Positions 27,468-42,996 of a stretch of 64,000 nt of DNA are shown here, piece by piece; within the stretch, counting starts at the first letter, position 1, and each line of letters starts with the position of its first letter. The position numbers and the translations under genes are program-made. The notes below the pieces were generated by a model, which saw only the letters and a list, made by a program, of their open reading frames with translations, did no database searches and was not told where the DNA came from. Origin of the DNA: Paralvinella palmiformis (taxonomy: Eukaryota > Annelida > Polychaeta > Terebellida > Alvinellidae); assembly GCA_025642065.1 (NCBI GenBank), contig JAODUP010001454.1, forward strand, positions 21,183-85,182. Direction: 5' to 3'.

Positions 27468-28019
27468 AGCACAAAAGAAACAGGGCAACATCTGCAAAGC
27501 AACACAATCAATGACAAATCATAAAGACATCACTGTCCAGCATGATCAACAATTGTTACACAACGGGGTGCGGTCACCAACAGACAAACGCGCAGTAATC
27601 ACTCAAAGAACACCAATTGAACGGAACCTATGTTTGTTAACAGGGACACCACAGATACATATAGATATATATGGACATAAGAGTCAGTGTCACATATATG
27701 ATCGTCAAGGTCAAACGGAAAATTAATGCCACCCGTAATAGGAATTCGGCAAGAAAGATTTAGGAGTCTTAAATAAAGATAAAAACAGCAGATCGATTGT
27801 AAATATAACAAACATTTTTTTACATTACAATAAATTAAAGATATCTACGAACAGGATGATGAGCAAATGAGTTTATAAATTATATTGATTAGCATAACAA
27901 TGAAAAAGATAACGATGTTTAAGTTTATTTTGAAGATTTCATGTATTGTAGCAAATGGTAATCAACTGGTATTCAATGTATAAAATCAATGCAAACAAAT
28001 ATGCAAAATAAATCCTTGC
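27468..28019. other. Unassigned stretch after the 105-codon frame
   Basis: A plus frame at 27511-27726 (71 codons) follows the previous frame closely but has no recognisable motif. Confidence 0.35.
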
Positions 28020-28088
28020 CCACACATATACACACACACGCACACACACGCACACAGCACACACAAACACACACACACACACACACAT

Positions 28089-28160
<72 letters not shown>
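28020..28160. repeat. Compound (CA)n(TA)n microsatellite
   Basis: Imperfect CA (28020-28090) followed by TA (28091-28160). Confidence 0.9.
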
Positions 28161-28161
<1 letters not shown>

Positions 28162-28272
28162 TATATATATATTCACTATCTTATGATCATTTGTGTGATG
28201 GTTTATAAATAGGCATTGATAATCGCATGTGATAAGCACTGTTGGCGTTATGCTATTTCCTTTAATAAACAT

Positions 28273-32081
<3,809 letters not shown>

Positions 32082-32125
32082 ACACACACATACACACACA
32101 CACATATACATACATACCTACATAT
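32082..32125. repeat. (CA)n/(TACA)n microsatellite
   Basis: Short imperfect CA run. Confidence 0.85.
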
Positions 32126-34984
32126 ATACAAGTAAGGATGATTAATACTAAACAAATCATTCGTCTGCGTTAGAATCAAATCAAAGAACTTATGTGTATA
32201 TGGAGCAATCATCGAAGCTCTTCTTTTCATACTCAGTGTTTAAAGAAACGCACAAAACATATTTCCTATTTGTTTCTATATAACAATTATCCATCCGATG
32301 CTTTATTATATTTTGCTTTATCAAGACATTATGAATGGGGTTTGGCTCCAGAATTGATATTCAGCTTTTGAAGTCATAAAAACAATAGAGATATATTAAG
32401 ATAACCCTTCTTTAGACCCTGAACAAAATAGATAGATTGAACAAGAGCACGGAGTTTATTCTCATAGAAGATCAATGGCATCTAATGACATTATCAAAAT
32501 CTGCAAAAAAATTAAATGAAGTGAGGATGTTATACATTTTATAATAAAAACTAACCAATGTATATTATCTTTGAACTTATTTTTGTAATAAATGTTTGGA
32601 CATGAACAAATCCAAAATTAATAATAGATTTAATAAATCCCAAAGAATGTATTGACTTTGTGACAGATCATCTGCTGCTTCTTTCTTACAGATCTCACTA
32701 ATACACATACATTCAAGAATTAAGAATAGTAAATGATGCCAATCACCAGCCATATACACCAAAACATTATTGCTTTACTAGATCACTGATTCTCTATCTG
32801 ATAATTATAAAAGGTCGCATCACCAAATAACCCTTACACATATTATCAGCCAAATTCACTTTTCGACCTGTATAATTCTTAATCTGACCTGTGTCTTATG
32901 TACATGCTTATTAATTATATTCATTCTCGTTTATTTTGCTTTGACGATCTAAATAAATTAATAATTCTTTGATGTTACAATAAAACAGATAATTTACAAA
33001 CACGTTAGCTAAAACACTAATCCTTGTTTCAAATATGTTTAGCTTGATGGAACTTCAGTAAACTAGAAATGAGTATATTATTATTCATCAGAAATGCAAG
33101 ATTTGTTTTCTTTCTAATATTTAAGAAACTATATTCATTAGTTCAAAGGTCCGTTTTGTAATAGTTATTTTTTATCCTACCAATGTATACAAACCTGTAG
33201 CACGTTGTGTGTTTTTAAAGATCAAATCAACAATGGAAAAAGCCGCCCCCTGTTTAACTCTATCTGGATATTTAGTATTCCACTCACCATATATAATATT
33301 ATATCCCCTGTTGGTTTCTTTCCTTTTAATAACCAAATTATTTGGTTATATGAAAACTGACGCGTCGCCTCCATGTCTTAGACAATATCTGTTCTCGAAA
33401 CAGCATGCCTGTTGCAAATAATATCTTGCATTTCTCGTCTATGCTTTCAAGATGGATAGGAATCATCAAAACTGAAAAAGCCATTATTTTCAGATATTTC
33501 GCAATGTTAAATCCGAATCAAGTATTTATAAACCCACTGACACAATTAGGTTATAAGACCAAATTGTTGTAAGACCAATTGATTGTATGACATGTGGGCT
33601 TTAGGAACATATACAGACGAATGGTCTGTATCTAATGTATCTCGAGTATCAGCCTGATCTGTTGTATTTGAATCATGCCCACTTAGATCACGATAAGAAT
33701 CACTGTTATTTTCATATACTAATATGTATCTCTCAACATCAACAACAGAATGTCATGGTCTACATCGGTTGGGTTAGGGCTAGGTTATATAAAAACCAAG
33801 GGCTAATGTTTTGATAAAAATATATTACAAAACTACGAGTAGGGTCACATTGATCCCAGGGGTTGAGGCTTTTACTACTTAATTCAATTTATAAATACAT
33901 CAATAACAAACTGAGCCAAAACATCGCTTATGAATTAATTTAGAGAAGTTTAGTTGCACACAAATCAATACATAGCTATTTTATTGTTTTAAATATTTAA
34001 CACCATATCTCGCCACTGTTTGACTCGTTTACCTTCAGGATAAAACAGATCCATATTTCAAGAAGCTGCATACAAATACATATTGAGTTTAAATACAAAT
34101 GGGGTTTGGATAGGTATTTGATATATAGTTAATACAATTATATCTAAGGTAGTTATTACCAAAGTTTCCTAGGAATACAGTCTTATTTATGAACAATTCC
34201 TTTCGTGTGGTGAAAGCTGATGTTACAATATGATAGCTTGACATGACCTCTTATGCAGTGATCATTTTGCGAAGACATACGTGACTCAGAGGGTTATCAT
34301 TTGATTAAAGGGGACACAACCATCGACATGAATCTGTATCATAGCACTAGTTAAAATATATCACTTCCGCAAATTAATCTTTTCGTCTGTTATAAGTCTA
34401 TAAATGGACACTACTCGATATTATCAGGTGCTGAGATGCCTTAATTCATACCAATATACACAATTGAGGTTGTATATGCTTGGTAAATGTTTAATGTTAG
34501 TGGCATTGTGATAACATATATAACTATAGTTACCAGATTTCTAAAGCTTAACAGGAATTATATGAAAATAACGTGCTGTGCACTAAGTTAGATACAGATA
34601 TATGAATATCAATCATAGAAAAACCAGTGTTCTTTCTTGGGCAATATTTTCTCTCCTCCAATGATATGGTTGTAGTGTCCTCACAATATACCATGTCCTT
34701 AGTCAGATATCTAAGAACTGTCGACATTGATCGACACAGGGCTCACCTTAGCTGCATTGGAACAAAGGTTAGTTTGACATATAAGTCAACGAGGCATCTC
34801 TTATCCCAGCATTATAATATTATTTTGTCCTTGCTTAGTATAATGTACCGCCGAAAGTATATATAGAAATAACGAAAACGTGCAAGAATTATATAGATTA
34901 ACCGCTTGATTCAGAATGTTTTGTTATTAGCAGTATTGTTAGTATTGTTAATTGTCTAAAAATTTATTTTTGTGAATCTGTGAT
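32126..34984. other. AT-rich stretch without recognised features
   Basis: Frames of at most 79 codons without motifs. A lone GGGTTAGGGCTAGGTTA at about 33767 is too short and degenerate to be an interstitial telomere array. Confidence 0.45.
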
Positions 34985-35590
34985 TGAGTGAGAGAGTTAG
35001 ATATTTGACGAGTTGCTAAGTTAGTGATTGAACAGGGCAAACATCTAGTCATTCATTCATTCAACTACTTACATTATTGGCCTATTTCTGCTACTAAGCA
35101 ATCACCAAAAACAGTTATATGCACATCTCTTGAGTCAATCAGTCAACATGTGACCGATGACAGATATAATAAGCCCAGCCAACAGAAAGATAGTGTATCG
35201 TACTCTAAATCAATATACCTCAAAATAGCATAAAAGTTCCTGTCATTTAGTACTTACTTTTTCTATGCATCAAAGGGAATAGCCTTTAGCCAATATGAAA
35301 CACCGATTATCTGTCTCACTGACAAATGAAAAGTCATTTATGCCATAGTCCACCCTTTATAATATTGTAAGCCAGATTTAGGCTTTGATCTGATGTTTGT
35401 TAGATTGCCTTTGTGCGTCATTGGTACTAACAAATACAACTTAGATCGATTTATATCCGTTTTCTTTATTTTCCTTCCTAACATCAATATGATGAAGAAC
35501 CGATTTGATGTTGTTTGATGTTTAATAGAAGTATCTGTAATTGTCAGCGGGATGATGATACTTTACAATGTTACAGTTACATTTAGAGAG
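34985..35590 (+). repeat. Interspersed repeat R3, copy B
   Basis: It begins with a weak GAGT remnant (about 34985-35015). Then CTATTTCTGCTACTAAGCAA, CTTGAGTCAATCAGTCAACA and CTCTAAATCAATATACCTCA match the 56.4-kb copy. AGGCTTTGATCTGATGTTTG and GTATCTGTAATTGTCAGCGG match the 18.6-kb copy. This copy bridges the other two, which share less with each other. Confidence 0.7.
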
Positions 35591-35774
35591 ATATCAGTGA
35601 CAGGGCTTAAAACATTAAATAATGTCATAATGTAATATCATGTTGTTATTGTTAGAATTAAGTTAAAATGTAACTTTCAATAGTCTTACTACATTTTACG
35701 AGAAAATTGTTTAGGGAATAGCTTATAAAATAATTAATTGATAAATGAAACTTGCACTCTTAAACATACTACTT

Positions 35775-36560
35775 TAATAATAATAATTCATTATTACATA
35801 CTTCCATAGCTCTAATATCCTCAAAACCATTCGAGCTCAATTGGGCACCCAGTACAAAGGATGGCTAAACTCATAGTCCAGGTCTATGCTAAGTTTAACA
35901 GCATGAATTGTAACATTGGGGATAGATAATAAGTGAAAACTAGATGAACAGAGCTCTCCTTAATTGGATGCTACAGAAAGCATAGAAAATAGATATGAAG
36001 GTTCTATTGAAGACATACTTTCATAGACAATGGTACAGGGTTTGAAACTGATGTGAGCTTGAAAAGGGAACCAAATGAAGACATTTCGGAAGTGGCGCTT
36101 AATGATAAAATCAATGAGATTATGTGGAAATCCTAGCTGAGCAGTCCTAAACACTGAAGTTTCAAAAGATCGTTAGATGCGATATTATAAAGAATAGAGT
36201 TGCAGTATTTCTGACCAGTAGCAATGAATGCTGTAGGAATGGTTTTGGCATCGAAAAGAGAAATGTAACGACGAATACGAAGGAGCAGCAGCGAAATATC
36301 AGAGAATTATATTTTCTGAAAATTAAATCGTTATCAAATATAACACCTATTTAGCGTACAGTGTGTAATGGTGTCAAGCTATGATAAAGGATGGGGCTTA
36401 GGGAAAACAAGAGTAAGTGTGCTGCGTTATGTGGATGTACCAATAATAACTAAATCTGTTTTGTTGGCATTCAGCCAGATATATCACTTAGACTGTCAAC
36501 TAGCTGTGTCAGAGAATGATTTGTGCCTAATGTAGCGAACATTATGTATACTTGGGTGTC
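35775..36560 (-). pseudogene. L2-group LINE 3' fragment B (RT C-terminal region, 3' end with ATT tail)
   Basis: On the minus strand from about 36535 it reads NHSLTQLVDSLSDISG, LNANKTDLVIIG, LLLLRIRRYISLFDAKTI, WFPFQAHISFKPCTIVYES and EPSYLFSML. It ends at a sequence like SSSFHLLSIPNV. These match, in order, the region after the YADD motif in L2/CR1 ORF2 (LNxxKTExxxxG, LRNIxxIRxYLS, HWLPVxxRIxFKIxxLxYKxL, PxYLxxLL). The 3' terminus resembles the end of the 59.4-kb fragment and runs into an ATT-rich tail (about 35778-35795). Stops and frameshifts are frequent. The RT catalytic core is absent, so the copy is 5'-truncated. Confidence 0.85.
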
Positions 36561-36652
36561 GTATTAATCGAAGTTACGTTTAAGTTTTATTTGAAAAATA
36601 GAAAAGTGTTGTTGGTTGCAAAATGTGGTATGTAGGCAAACGTTATAGCAAT

Positions 36653-36654
<2 letters not shown>

Positions 36655-36687
<33 letters not shown>

Positions 36688-36740
36688 AATAATAGTAGCA
36701 ATAACAATGATAATAATAATAATTATTATTATTATAATAG
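36655..36740. repeat. (AAT)n/(ATT)n microsatellite
   Basis: Imperfect AAT units pass into ATT units, partly palindromic. It lies between LINE fragments A and B, a plausible 3' tail of fragment A. Confidence 0.9.
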
Positions 36741-36849
36741 CAATAATGTATATTTAGCAAAGGGCCTTGTCTAGCAGATGCATATGAAAGGTATACTCCA
36801 TAACAAGCCTGAAAAAAATCATATAAGAATTTAGTCAAATTTGAACAGG

Positions 36850-38440
36850 TGAACTCATAGATCAAATTTAGGCTTTCAAAGGATGTCTTTTTGTAAAATC
36901 AACCGGCAACCTTGTCGACAACCAGGGGTCTGCAACATTAAGCACACAATCACCACATGATTTTAGACAAATCAGACCGATCTGAAAATAATATCTTACT
37001 GTGTGACTTGATGTTTAAAATGACTTTTTGATGGACACAGGTTCACAGAACAGTTTAGATTCCATGCAAATCTTCTATTTCTATGCAGTCAGTGAACCCT
37101 TTAACTGGCTATGCTGCCCTAACAGTCAATGTACTTTTTGAGTAATTGGAGTGATATAATAATATGTGCCACAATTCTTTATATTTCCAATATTCTGAAT
37201 TCGCAGAATACGATTGATGTAAGAAGTCTTTACAAGATACATCAAGCGTATAGACCAAAGTAACAACTTCCTTTTATGACAATATTCCTTTCGTACAGTT
37301 GATGTTTTTAAGACGGTATTAGGGAGCTAGGCATCCTGCTGTGACATATTCTTACATATTATTACATTTATAAAAAATAACACCTAGATATGTTTCTAGT
37401 GCATCAGAGGTAAAGGAAGAATATAATGTGTTAAAGCCAAATATGAATTTTGAGTCATCCATAGCTAAATATCAGCACTACAATATTCTAAATTCTTCAA
37501 ATGCGAGATGAAATATTACTCCTTTTCAGGATCCTGTGATTTTAACAGCTGTATGTCTTTAGCATACAAGTTATGTGTAACGTCATATTGGGTATCAATC
37601 ATTCCAAGACGATGTTTATGCATCGTCAAATCCGGTGGACCATGAACCGAACCGGAACCGAACCAGAAGAATGACTTAACATAAGATAACATTCCATAAA
37701 CAGACACCTCCTAGGAACATTATTCCAAACATAACTGAAACTGTTCAAGTACCTTATTTCACAGAACAATCATGTATGCCAACCATTATGGTAACCTTTA
37801 TCAAATCCATCCAATAGGTCCAGGAGAACAAGGTATATTGGCTTGCCTTGATGAATGTAGATCAAAGTATAACCTGTCTTCATAACTAATCAAAATAGTG
37901 CAGTGCTGTATCCACATTTATAAGCAAACTATGCTGATTCATCAAGGTTATTTTTAAATAAATATTTGTTTAGAAGATAAGCAATTGCCCTTTCTATAAT
38001 ATAAGGTGTAAATATTAGATTTGTAACCGATTTGGAATTGTTTAAAATATCATAGTCCAAACTGGGGGTTTTGGTTAATGTTTTTACAAGAACAGCTTTT
38101 GTTGATCTTGGGAAATCGGTCAAGGATAATTATTTATGAACTATCTTTGTAGACAAAGGATCAGTTGCGCAGAAAACATTAGGTGACCTTTTCAACAACT
38201 GTCTGTAAGAGACTTGAATGCATCCATCACTGCTACCAGTGAGGTACGCTGTGATAAGGTGCTTGAAGGGAACTTACTATTTATCTCTACTATATTTTGA
38301 CAGAAGACATCATTAAAAGAAAGGGTTATTATTTGTTTGAGTTGATGATGTTTAGCAGGCCAGATTGAATTGAATGTAATACTTTATCCACAAAACCGAA
38401 AACAACTCTTTAATATTTCTTGAATGGTTTTCTATTTGTA
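36850..38440 (-). pseudogene. L2-group LINE ORF2 relic A (linker, RT, C-terminal region)
   Basis: Minus-strand order from about 38420: a linker with FNDVFCQNIVEINSKFPSST. Then the RT start PSLDYDILNNSKSV and IIERAIAYLLNKYLFKNNL (about 38065-37930), YKCGYSTALF, and motif A as VLLDLLDGFD (about 37840). Motif C is YAKDIQLL (about 37575-37550), followed by LEYCSADI and WMTQN (about 37490). A degraded C-terminal region runs to about 36850. The canonical motif C is YADDTQL, so a catalytic Asp is replaced by Lys. Frames change several times. No endonuclease was recognised beyond 38440. This is the longest L2-type copy here and a sister family of fragment C at 40.6 kb, which shares the linker and KPLL..PSLD-type blocks. 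Confidence 0.88.
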
Positions 38441-39060
38441 TTTTAATACTATGATGTGGTAGAGACTTAACTTACTTATTATTAAATTTGAATATTTATC
38501 ACCTCTCTATCATTGCCATTTCACTGAAGTAGGAGCAATCTTGGCAATCCATTTGCCTTTAAAATGCATGCTTATCTACAAGATCCACCAATTTACTTTT
38601 AAAGAGATCAAAATATTGATTATTTTTCTCGTGGATTTAATGCAAGTGACGTTACCCCATATCAAAACGAAAAGGGTCGTTGCTAATCGACTTGTAATTT
38701 ACATATGAAATAAGTTGAAATGAAACAGAATATTTTGTAAAGATACATAAATTAATAGATCAGACCGCAAGAAATACAAACCGATCCACTTGATCAAATT
38801 ATAATCATCACAGCAGATGGCAGGATTTAAGATTCTACAATGCTTGGATTTTCTTTCTTTCCCCTATTGCCAATGAAACAAATTCAATTTTGAAATCAGT
38901 CGAAATTAATAGATGGACACCGTTTGAAAAAAAGTATGGTCTTTAGGTTAATTAAATTAGGAGATAATAGCCGCACGAATATTTTTCACTCAAAATACAA
39001 AATTCAGTTGATAATTCTCAAAAGAATTAGCCCGAAAGACCAAATACATTTCATATTTAA
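38441..39060. other. Unassigned; possible decayed LINE upstream region
   Basis: Directly upstream of relic A in element orientation, where an endonuclease domain is expected, but no endonuclease motif could be read. Confidence 0.35.
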
Positions 39061-39960
39061 TTTTTAAATTAAGAGAGAGCGATAAAGTGAATAGTTGAAT
39101 AATTAATGGAGTGAGTAAAAAATTAGGTGGATGGTCTGTTAGACAACGGGTTATAGATCAGTTGAGTATTTGGGTGAATGATTGATTTATTAAGTGGTGG
39201 TGGTGGTGGTGGTGGTGGTGGTGGTGGTGGTGGTGGTGGTGGTGGTGGTGAGTGGTGGAGTGGTGGTGGTGGTGAGTGGTGGTGAGTGGTGGTGGTGATG
39301 GTGAGGTGAGTGAGTGAGTGGTGGTGAGTGGTGGTGGTGAGTGGTGAGTGGTGGTGGTGGTGGTGGTGGTGGTGGTGAGTGAGTGAGTGAGTGAGTGAGT
39401 GAGTGAGTGAGTGAGTGAGTGAGTGAGTGAGTGAGTGAGTGAGTGAGTGAGTGATGGAAGGATGAAACAGAGACGGAGCAGGAGGTATTGCGCCTGGAGC
39501 CAAATATGTATGAGCATCCCTATTGGCGTAGTTACTGTTGTAGAAATATTAGGGATGGGAGCTAGGAGCCAGAGAGGATGGGGCCATTGATTGAAGGAGT
39601 TAGATATTGGGAAACACTCTTTGTCACTTCTCTGTCCGTTGTCGTTTCTCTCCTTTTCAATCAGTCAATAAGTTAGTTTGTCATTCATTATATCTTCAAG
39701 TTGGCTGATGATTGAATGTCGAAATTGTTTTAGTCATTGTTGTAAAGAAATATGAATACAACAGACTTCTCTCTCAAAATCGATCAGATTTGACAAACAT
39801 AAGTGAAGGGTTATTTTGTCATCGATACCATCAAAATACAATAAGCTACGCGAAAGATCAGGATATTTCACAAATATAACTAATCTGTCTTCGTGGGACT
39901 ATTTATTTACTTAAAACCTGAAAGACAAATATACATTGACAACGAAATTACCGAATGTCT
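39061..39960 (+). repeat. Interspersed repeat R4, copy 1, with (GGT)n and (GAGT)n arrays
   Basis: The unit contains a GGT array (about 39194-39250), a mixed GGT/GAGT zone, and a clean GAGT array (about 39376-39452). Unique sequence follows and resembles 56750-57180: TCAATCAGTCAATAAGTTAG, GAATACAACAGACTTCTCTC and ATTTACTTAAAACC align with similar blocks there. Histidine-rich and Ser/Leu/Thr-rich minus-strand frames over the array are artefacts of the tri- and tetranucleotide repeats. Confidence 0.7.
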
Positions 39961-40565
39961 AGTCTAATATGAAAGTGAATTTATTCTCAGTGCATTTCTA
40001 TTGATACATGGATGGCAAAGTATGCATTAAAATCATTGGCTCTCTTTATAAAACCTTACTTTGTATAATCCATGGCTCCTACTTTATCAGTCGTTTTCAG
40101 CTAAGGTGGTTCCATATGGAAAATATAAGTCGATTGTCAAGGAAGCTTTTCTTTCAGCTACGTGAGCCCCGTCCCTGGTGTTGGATGATCCACTTCATCT
40201 GGGAGATCTCTATTATAGTACATGGAAAGATTATGTAGATGAGGATGCACCTTTAAGGACAAAGGTAATGCTAAGAAGACTAATATTTCCATGACACAAT
40301 AAGAACAAATAAGCTAGTAATAGAAATAGACTCAAAGGTATTTTGAGTGGCTGTTGATCAGGACCAGTTTGTATGTATATTATGAAATAGTCATGGTCAG
40401 TAAATTTCCAGTGCCTCTGCGAAATAAGAATATTACAGTAAAAAGATCAAAGTATCCAAGGGACAACAAAAGTATGTTTTCAGTGTTTTGAAAAACAATT
40501 ATTAACTTACATAAAGATTGTTTTTATAATTTCTTCTGTCAAAATATAATAAATATACAAAGTGG
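39961..40565. other. Unassigned stretch
   Basis: A 76-codon plus frame (40008-40238) has no recognised domain. Nothing else recognised. Confidence 0.4.
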
Positions 40566-41344
40566 GTTGTACCGCAACACCTTACCACTGGGTAAGCCGT
40601 CGGTAGAAGAGATCCGGGTGTTCATGATAAATACATTTTAGCTTATTAAAGAGACTTTTATCAAACAACTAATGTTTTATGTGCAATTTGTCCTATACAT
40701 ATGTTGCTTGTGAAAGATTGTATGGATGTTCTGATAAGTCCAATTACAAATATAGTTAATAAATCATAATCCCATGAAAACGGGCTGTGTAAAACCATTA
40801 CTAAAAAGACAGTATGGACTGTAATATTCTTAATATTTACTGACTTGTTTAAAACTTACATTTATATCTAAGGTTAGAGAACGGGCAGTTGTTTTTCATC
40901 TAAACAAATATGTAATCAATAATAACCTTAATAAATCTCTAAGGTTTGCATATAAAAATTGTAACAACGCTGAAATAGCCTTAGTTCTATTGCATACTGA
41001 TATTATGATATTATTCATTGAGGTAAGCCAGTATTTCCTTCCTTTTTTGTACCCGTATGCTGAACTTCTTTTCTTAGGTTAAAAGTCATGTTTTGTTTTG
41101 TCTGTCCATTAAAAAGTCATCCCGAAAACTCAGGTCATCCAGTCAGATACTATTTCAGGTTCCTGTGTCTCGGCTCAAGCCATATGGTTATTATGCATTT
41201 AATGTTGTAGTCTCCACTTTGTGGAATACGTTGCTGATACATATTAGAAGTTCTAGATTGATTTCACAGATAAATAATTTATGTAAGGGTTCCATGTTGA
41301 ATAACTCAAACATTGATGAAAAGTGATTGCAAAAAAGACATCCC
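40566..41344 (+). pseudogene. L2-group LINE relic C with internal deletion of the RT core
   Basis: The plus strand reads PSVEEIRVFM, CAICPIHMLLVKDCMDVLIS, PITNIVNKS, MKTGCVKPLLKR, FISKVRERAVVFHLNKYVI, NNNLNKSLRFAYKN and LVLLHTDIMI (to about 41010). These match the linker and first RT blocks of L2 elements (CaLDPiPT, VKPLLKK, ISKVLERAV, QLxxYLxxNNL, YRxxHSTETALL). From about 41093 the sequence jumps to the C-terminal end: KLRSSSQILFQVPVSRLKPY, YAFNVVVSTLWNTLLIHIRS. Motifs A to C and the thumb are absent, so roughly the middle of ORF2 is missing. The 3' side abuts the tandem duplication starting at 41345. Confidence 0.87.
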
Positions 41345-42996
41345 TTTTTGTATGTTATTATATCAGAATACATTGTTCTTCACATCAGCAAGAGCCGTTA
41401 ATAACAGGCTGTTTATGGTGATAATAGCACACCCGACATTATTATAATAAATAATAAATAATTATCTTTCATCATCGTACTATGATAACTAACGTCCTGA
41501 TGACTTCGGTGAACGCATATCGTCTTCGTGTTAATTAACTACCTCTAAGTTCTTTAGTTGATCAGTTTATGTAATACTCTTAGATGCCCATTCTGATATT
41601 CCCAAATCTTCCATCATTATAGTTAAACGATGCTCAATGGAATATGAAACCGGAAGTAGAATGTCAGTTACTTCAGATTTAGCAGTAATCACCAATTCAA
41701 TAGCAATATGAAATATTTAACTTTAAAATTTAAAAAAATGCATTTTCATTCATTTGAATAAGGTTCCATGAACTAAGTAACATGTCACCATTTAGAAATT
41801 CCTTAATAGGTCTACCCAGGGATAGCAACTAAATATAAGATCCAAACTTCTGAACAAAATATAATCTCTAGCATAACCGTCATCTTATTTCTCTCACTCT
41901 AATCATCCATTTATAGATTCATTTATTTAATGACCGCTGACTAAACAACAAGGTAAATAATTCACTCACTCGCTCTCTGTCTGGCCAGCATGTGTTCACA
42001 TTTTAACTAAACACTCACACACTGCATCACTTATTCAATCGCCCACACTCATTCAATTGACCACATTCTCTCAACCAGGTACTATGACTGAGTAAATCGC
42101 ATGTTTGTTTAGTCTTAAATAGTCACTCGAACAATAATTAGTATCAACGAACATAGTATTTGGTTACACCTGGCATCTAATAAAAGAACATTTAAAAATA
42201 AATAAACTAACCTTTCTCTCTATCAAATGCTATTGCAACATATATTTCTTTTGTAATGGAACATTGTTATATTCGGTTTTCATTTCCATTAAAGCATTAA
42301 AATTGAAAACATATAAAGAAAATATTTCAAGGTATATCGTTTCATAAATGATGCCATAGAAAAGAATGCTAAGATCCTCCTCCTTTATACCATATGATAT
42401 TATCGGAATCTAGATCTCCAATAAATAGATCAGAATGCAATTTCGCCAATTTCTACGGGATCTACCAGGAGACACTACTCTTCTAATGGGAATCGAGTGC
42501 ACAAAGGAGGAATAAGAGAAGTCCAAGAATTAAACTAGAAAATATTAAATTAACACCAATTCACAATTTTGCACCAAAACAAGTTGCTTATAAGTGACAG
42601 AATAATTGTTTTCTTCTTCTTAACTATCTTGCTAAGACAGGCAAATTAGCTTTAATATAATACCATGAAGCTATCTATCTCGTTAAATTAATTGTTTTAT
42701 AAATATGAACTAGCCAAGTAATATTAATTCTAATACCGTAGTATCGTTAACATGACTATAATGGTTGCCTTCGTTAGAATATACTACATTTTAAAATGCA
42801 TTAACATTGTGAGATCAGCACCTACAAATTAATGACAGAATAAATGAATGGATGGATGGGAAGTATATTGAATGGATCATTGGCTGGCTGACTTAATGGA
42901 TGGATAGATGAATGGATTATAGAACATAGAAATTGTATATGCGAACATCAATATATGTAGAATGAGACGTATAGATCGATGGATGAATGGATGGAT
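41345..42996. repeat. Tandem segmental duplication, unit 1 (about 1,652 bp)
   Basis: It begins TTTTTGTATGTTATTATAT and ends in a GGAT/GAAT tetranucleotide tract (about 42840-42996). It is repeated immediately by unit 2 with only scattered single-base differences, for example TCAGAATACA versus TGAGAATACA, GATGCCCATT versus GATGTCCATT, and one added A in a poly-A run. No gene or transposon protein was recognised inside. It includes degenerate CACT/ATTC-type tracts at about 41955-42065. Confidence 0.95.

Noticed and set aside
33767..33783. Interstitial telomeric repeat (TTAGGG-like)
   Set aside because: Only one complete TTAGGG with near-misses; no array.
39123..39517. 126- and 119-codon His/Ser/Thr/Pro-rich frames
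   Set aside because: Produced by the GGT and GAGT arrays; no unique protein sequence of note.
41510..41560. Hammerhead-like core (CTGATGA) inside the tandem units
   Set aside because: The required GAAA core element and pairing stems are not present at the right spacing.
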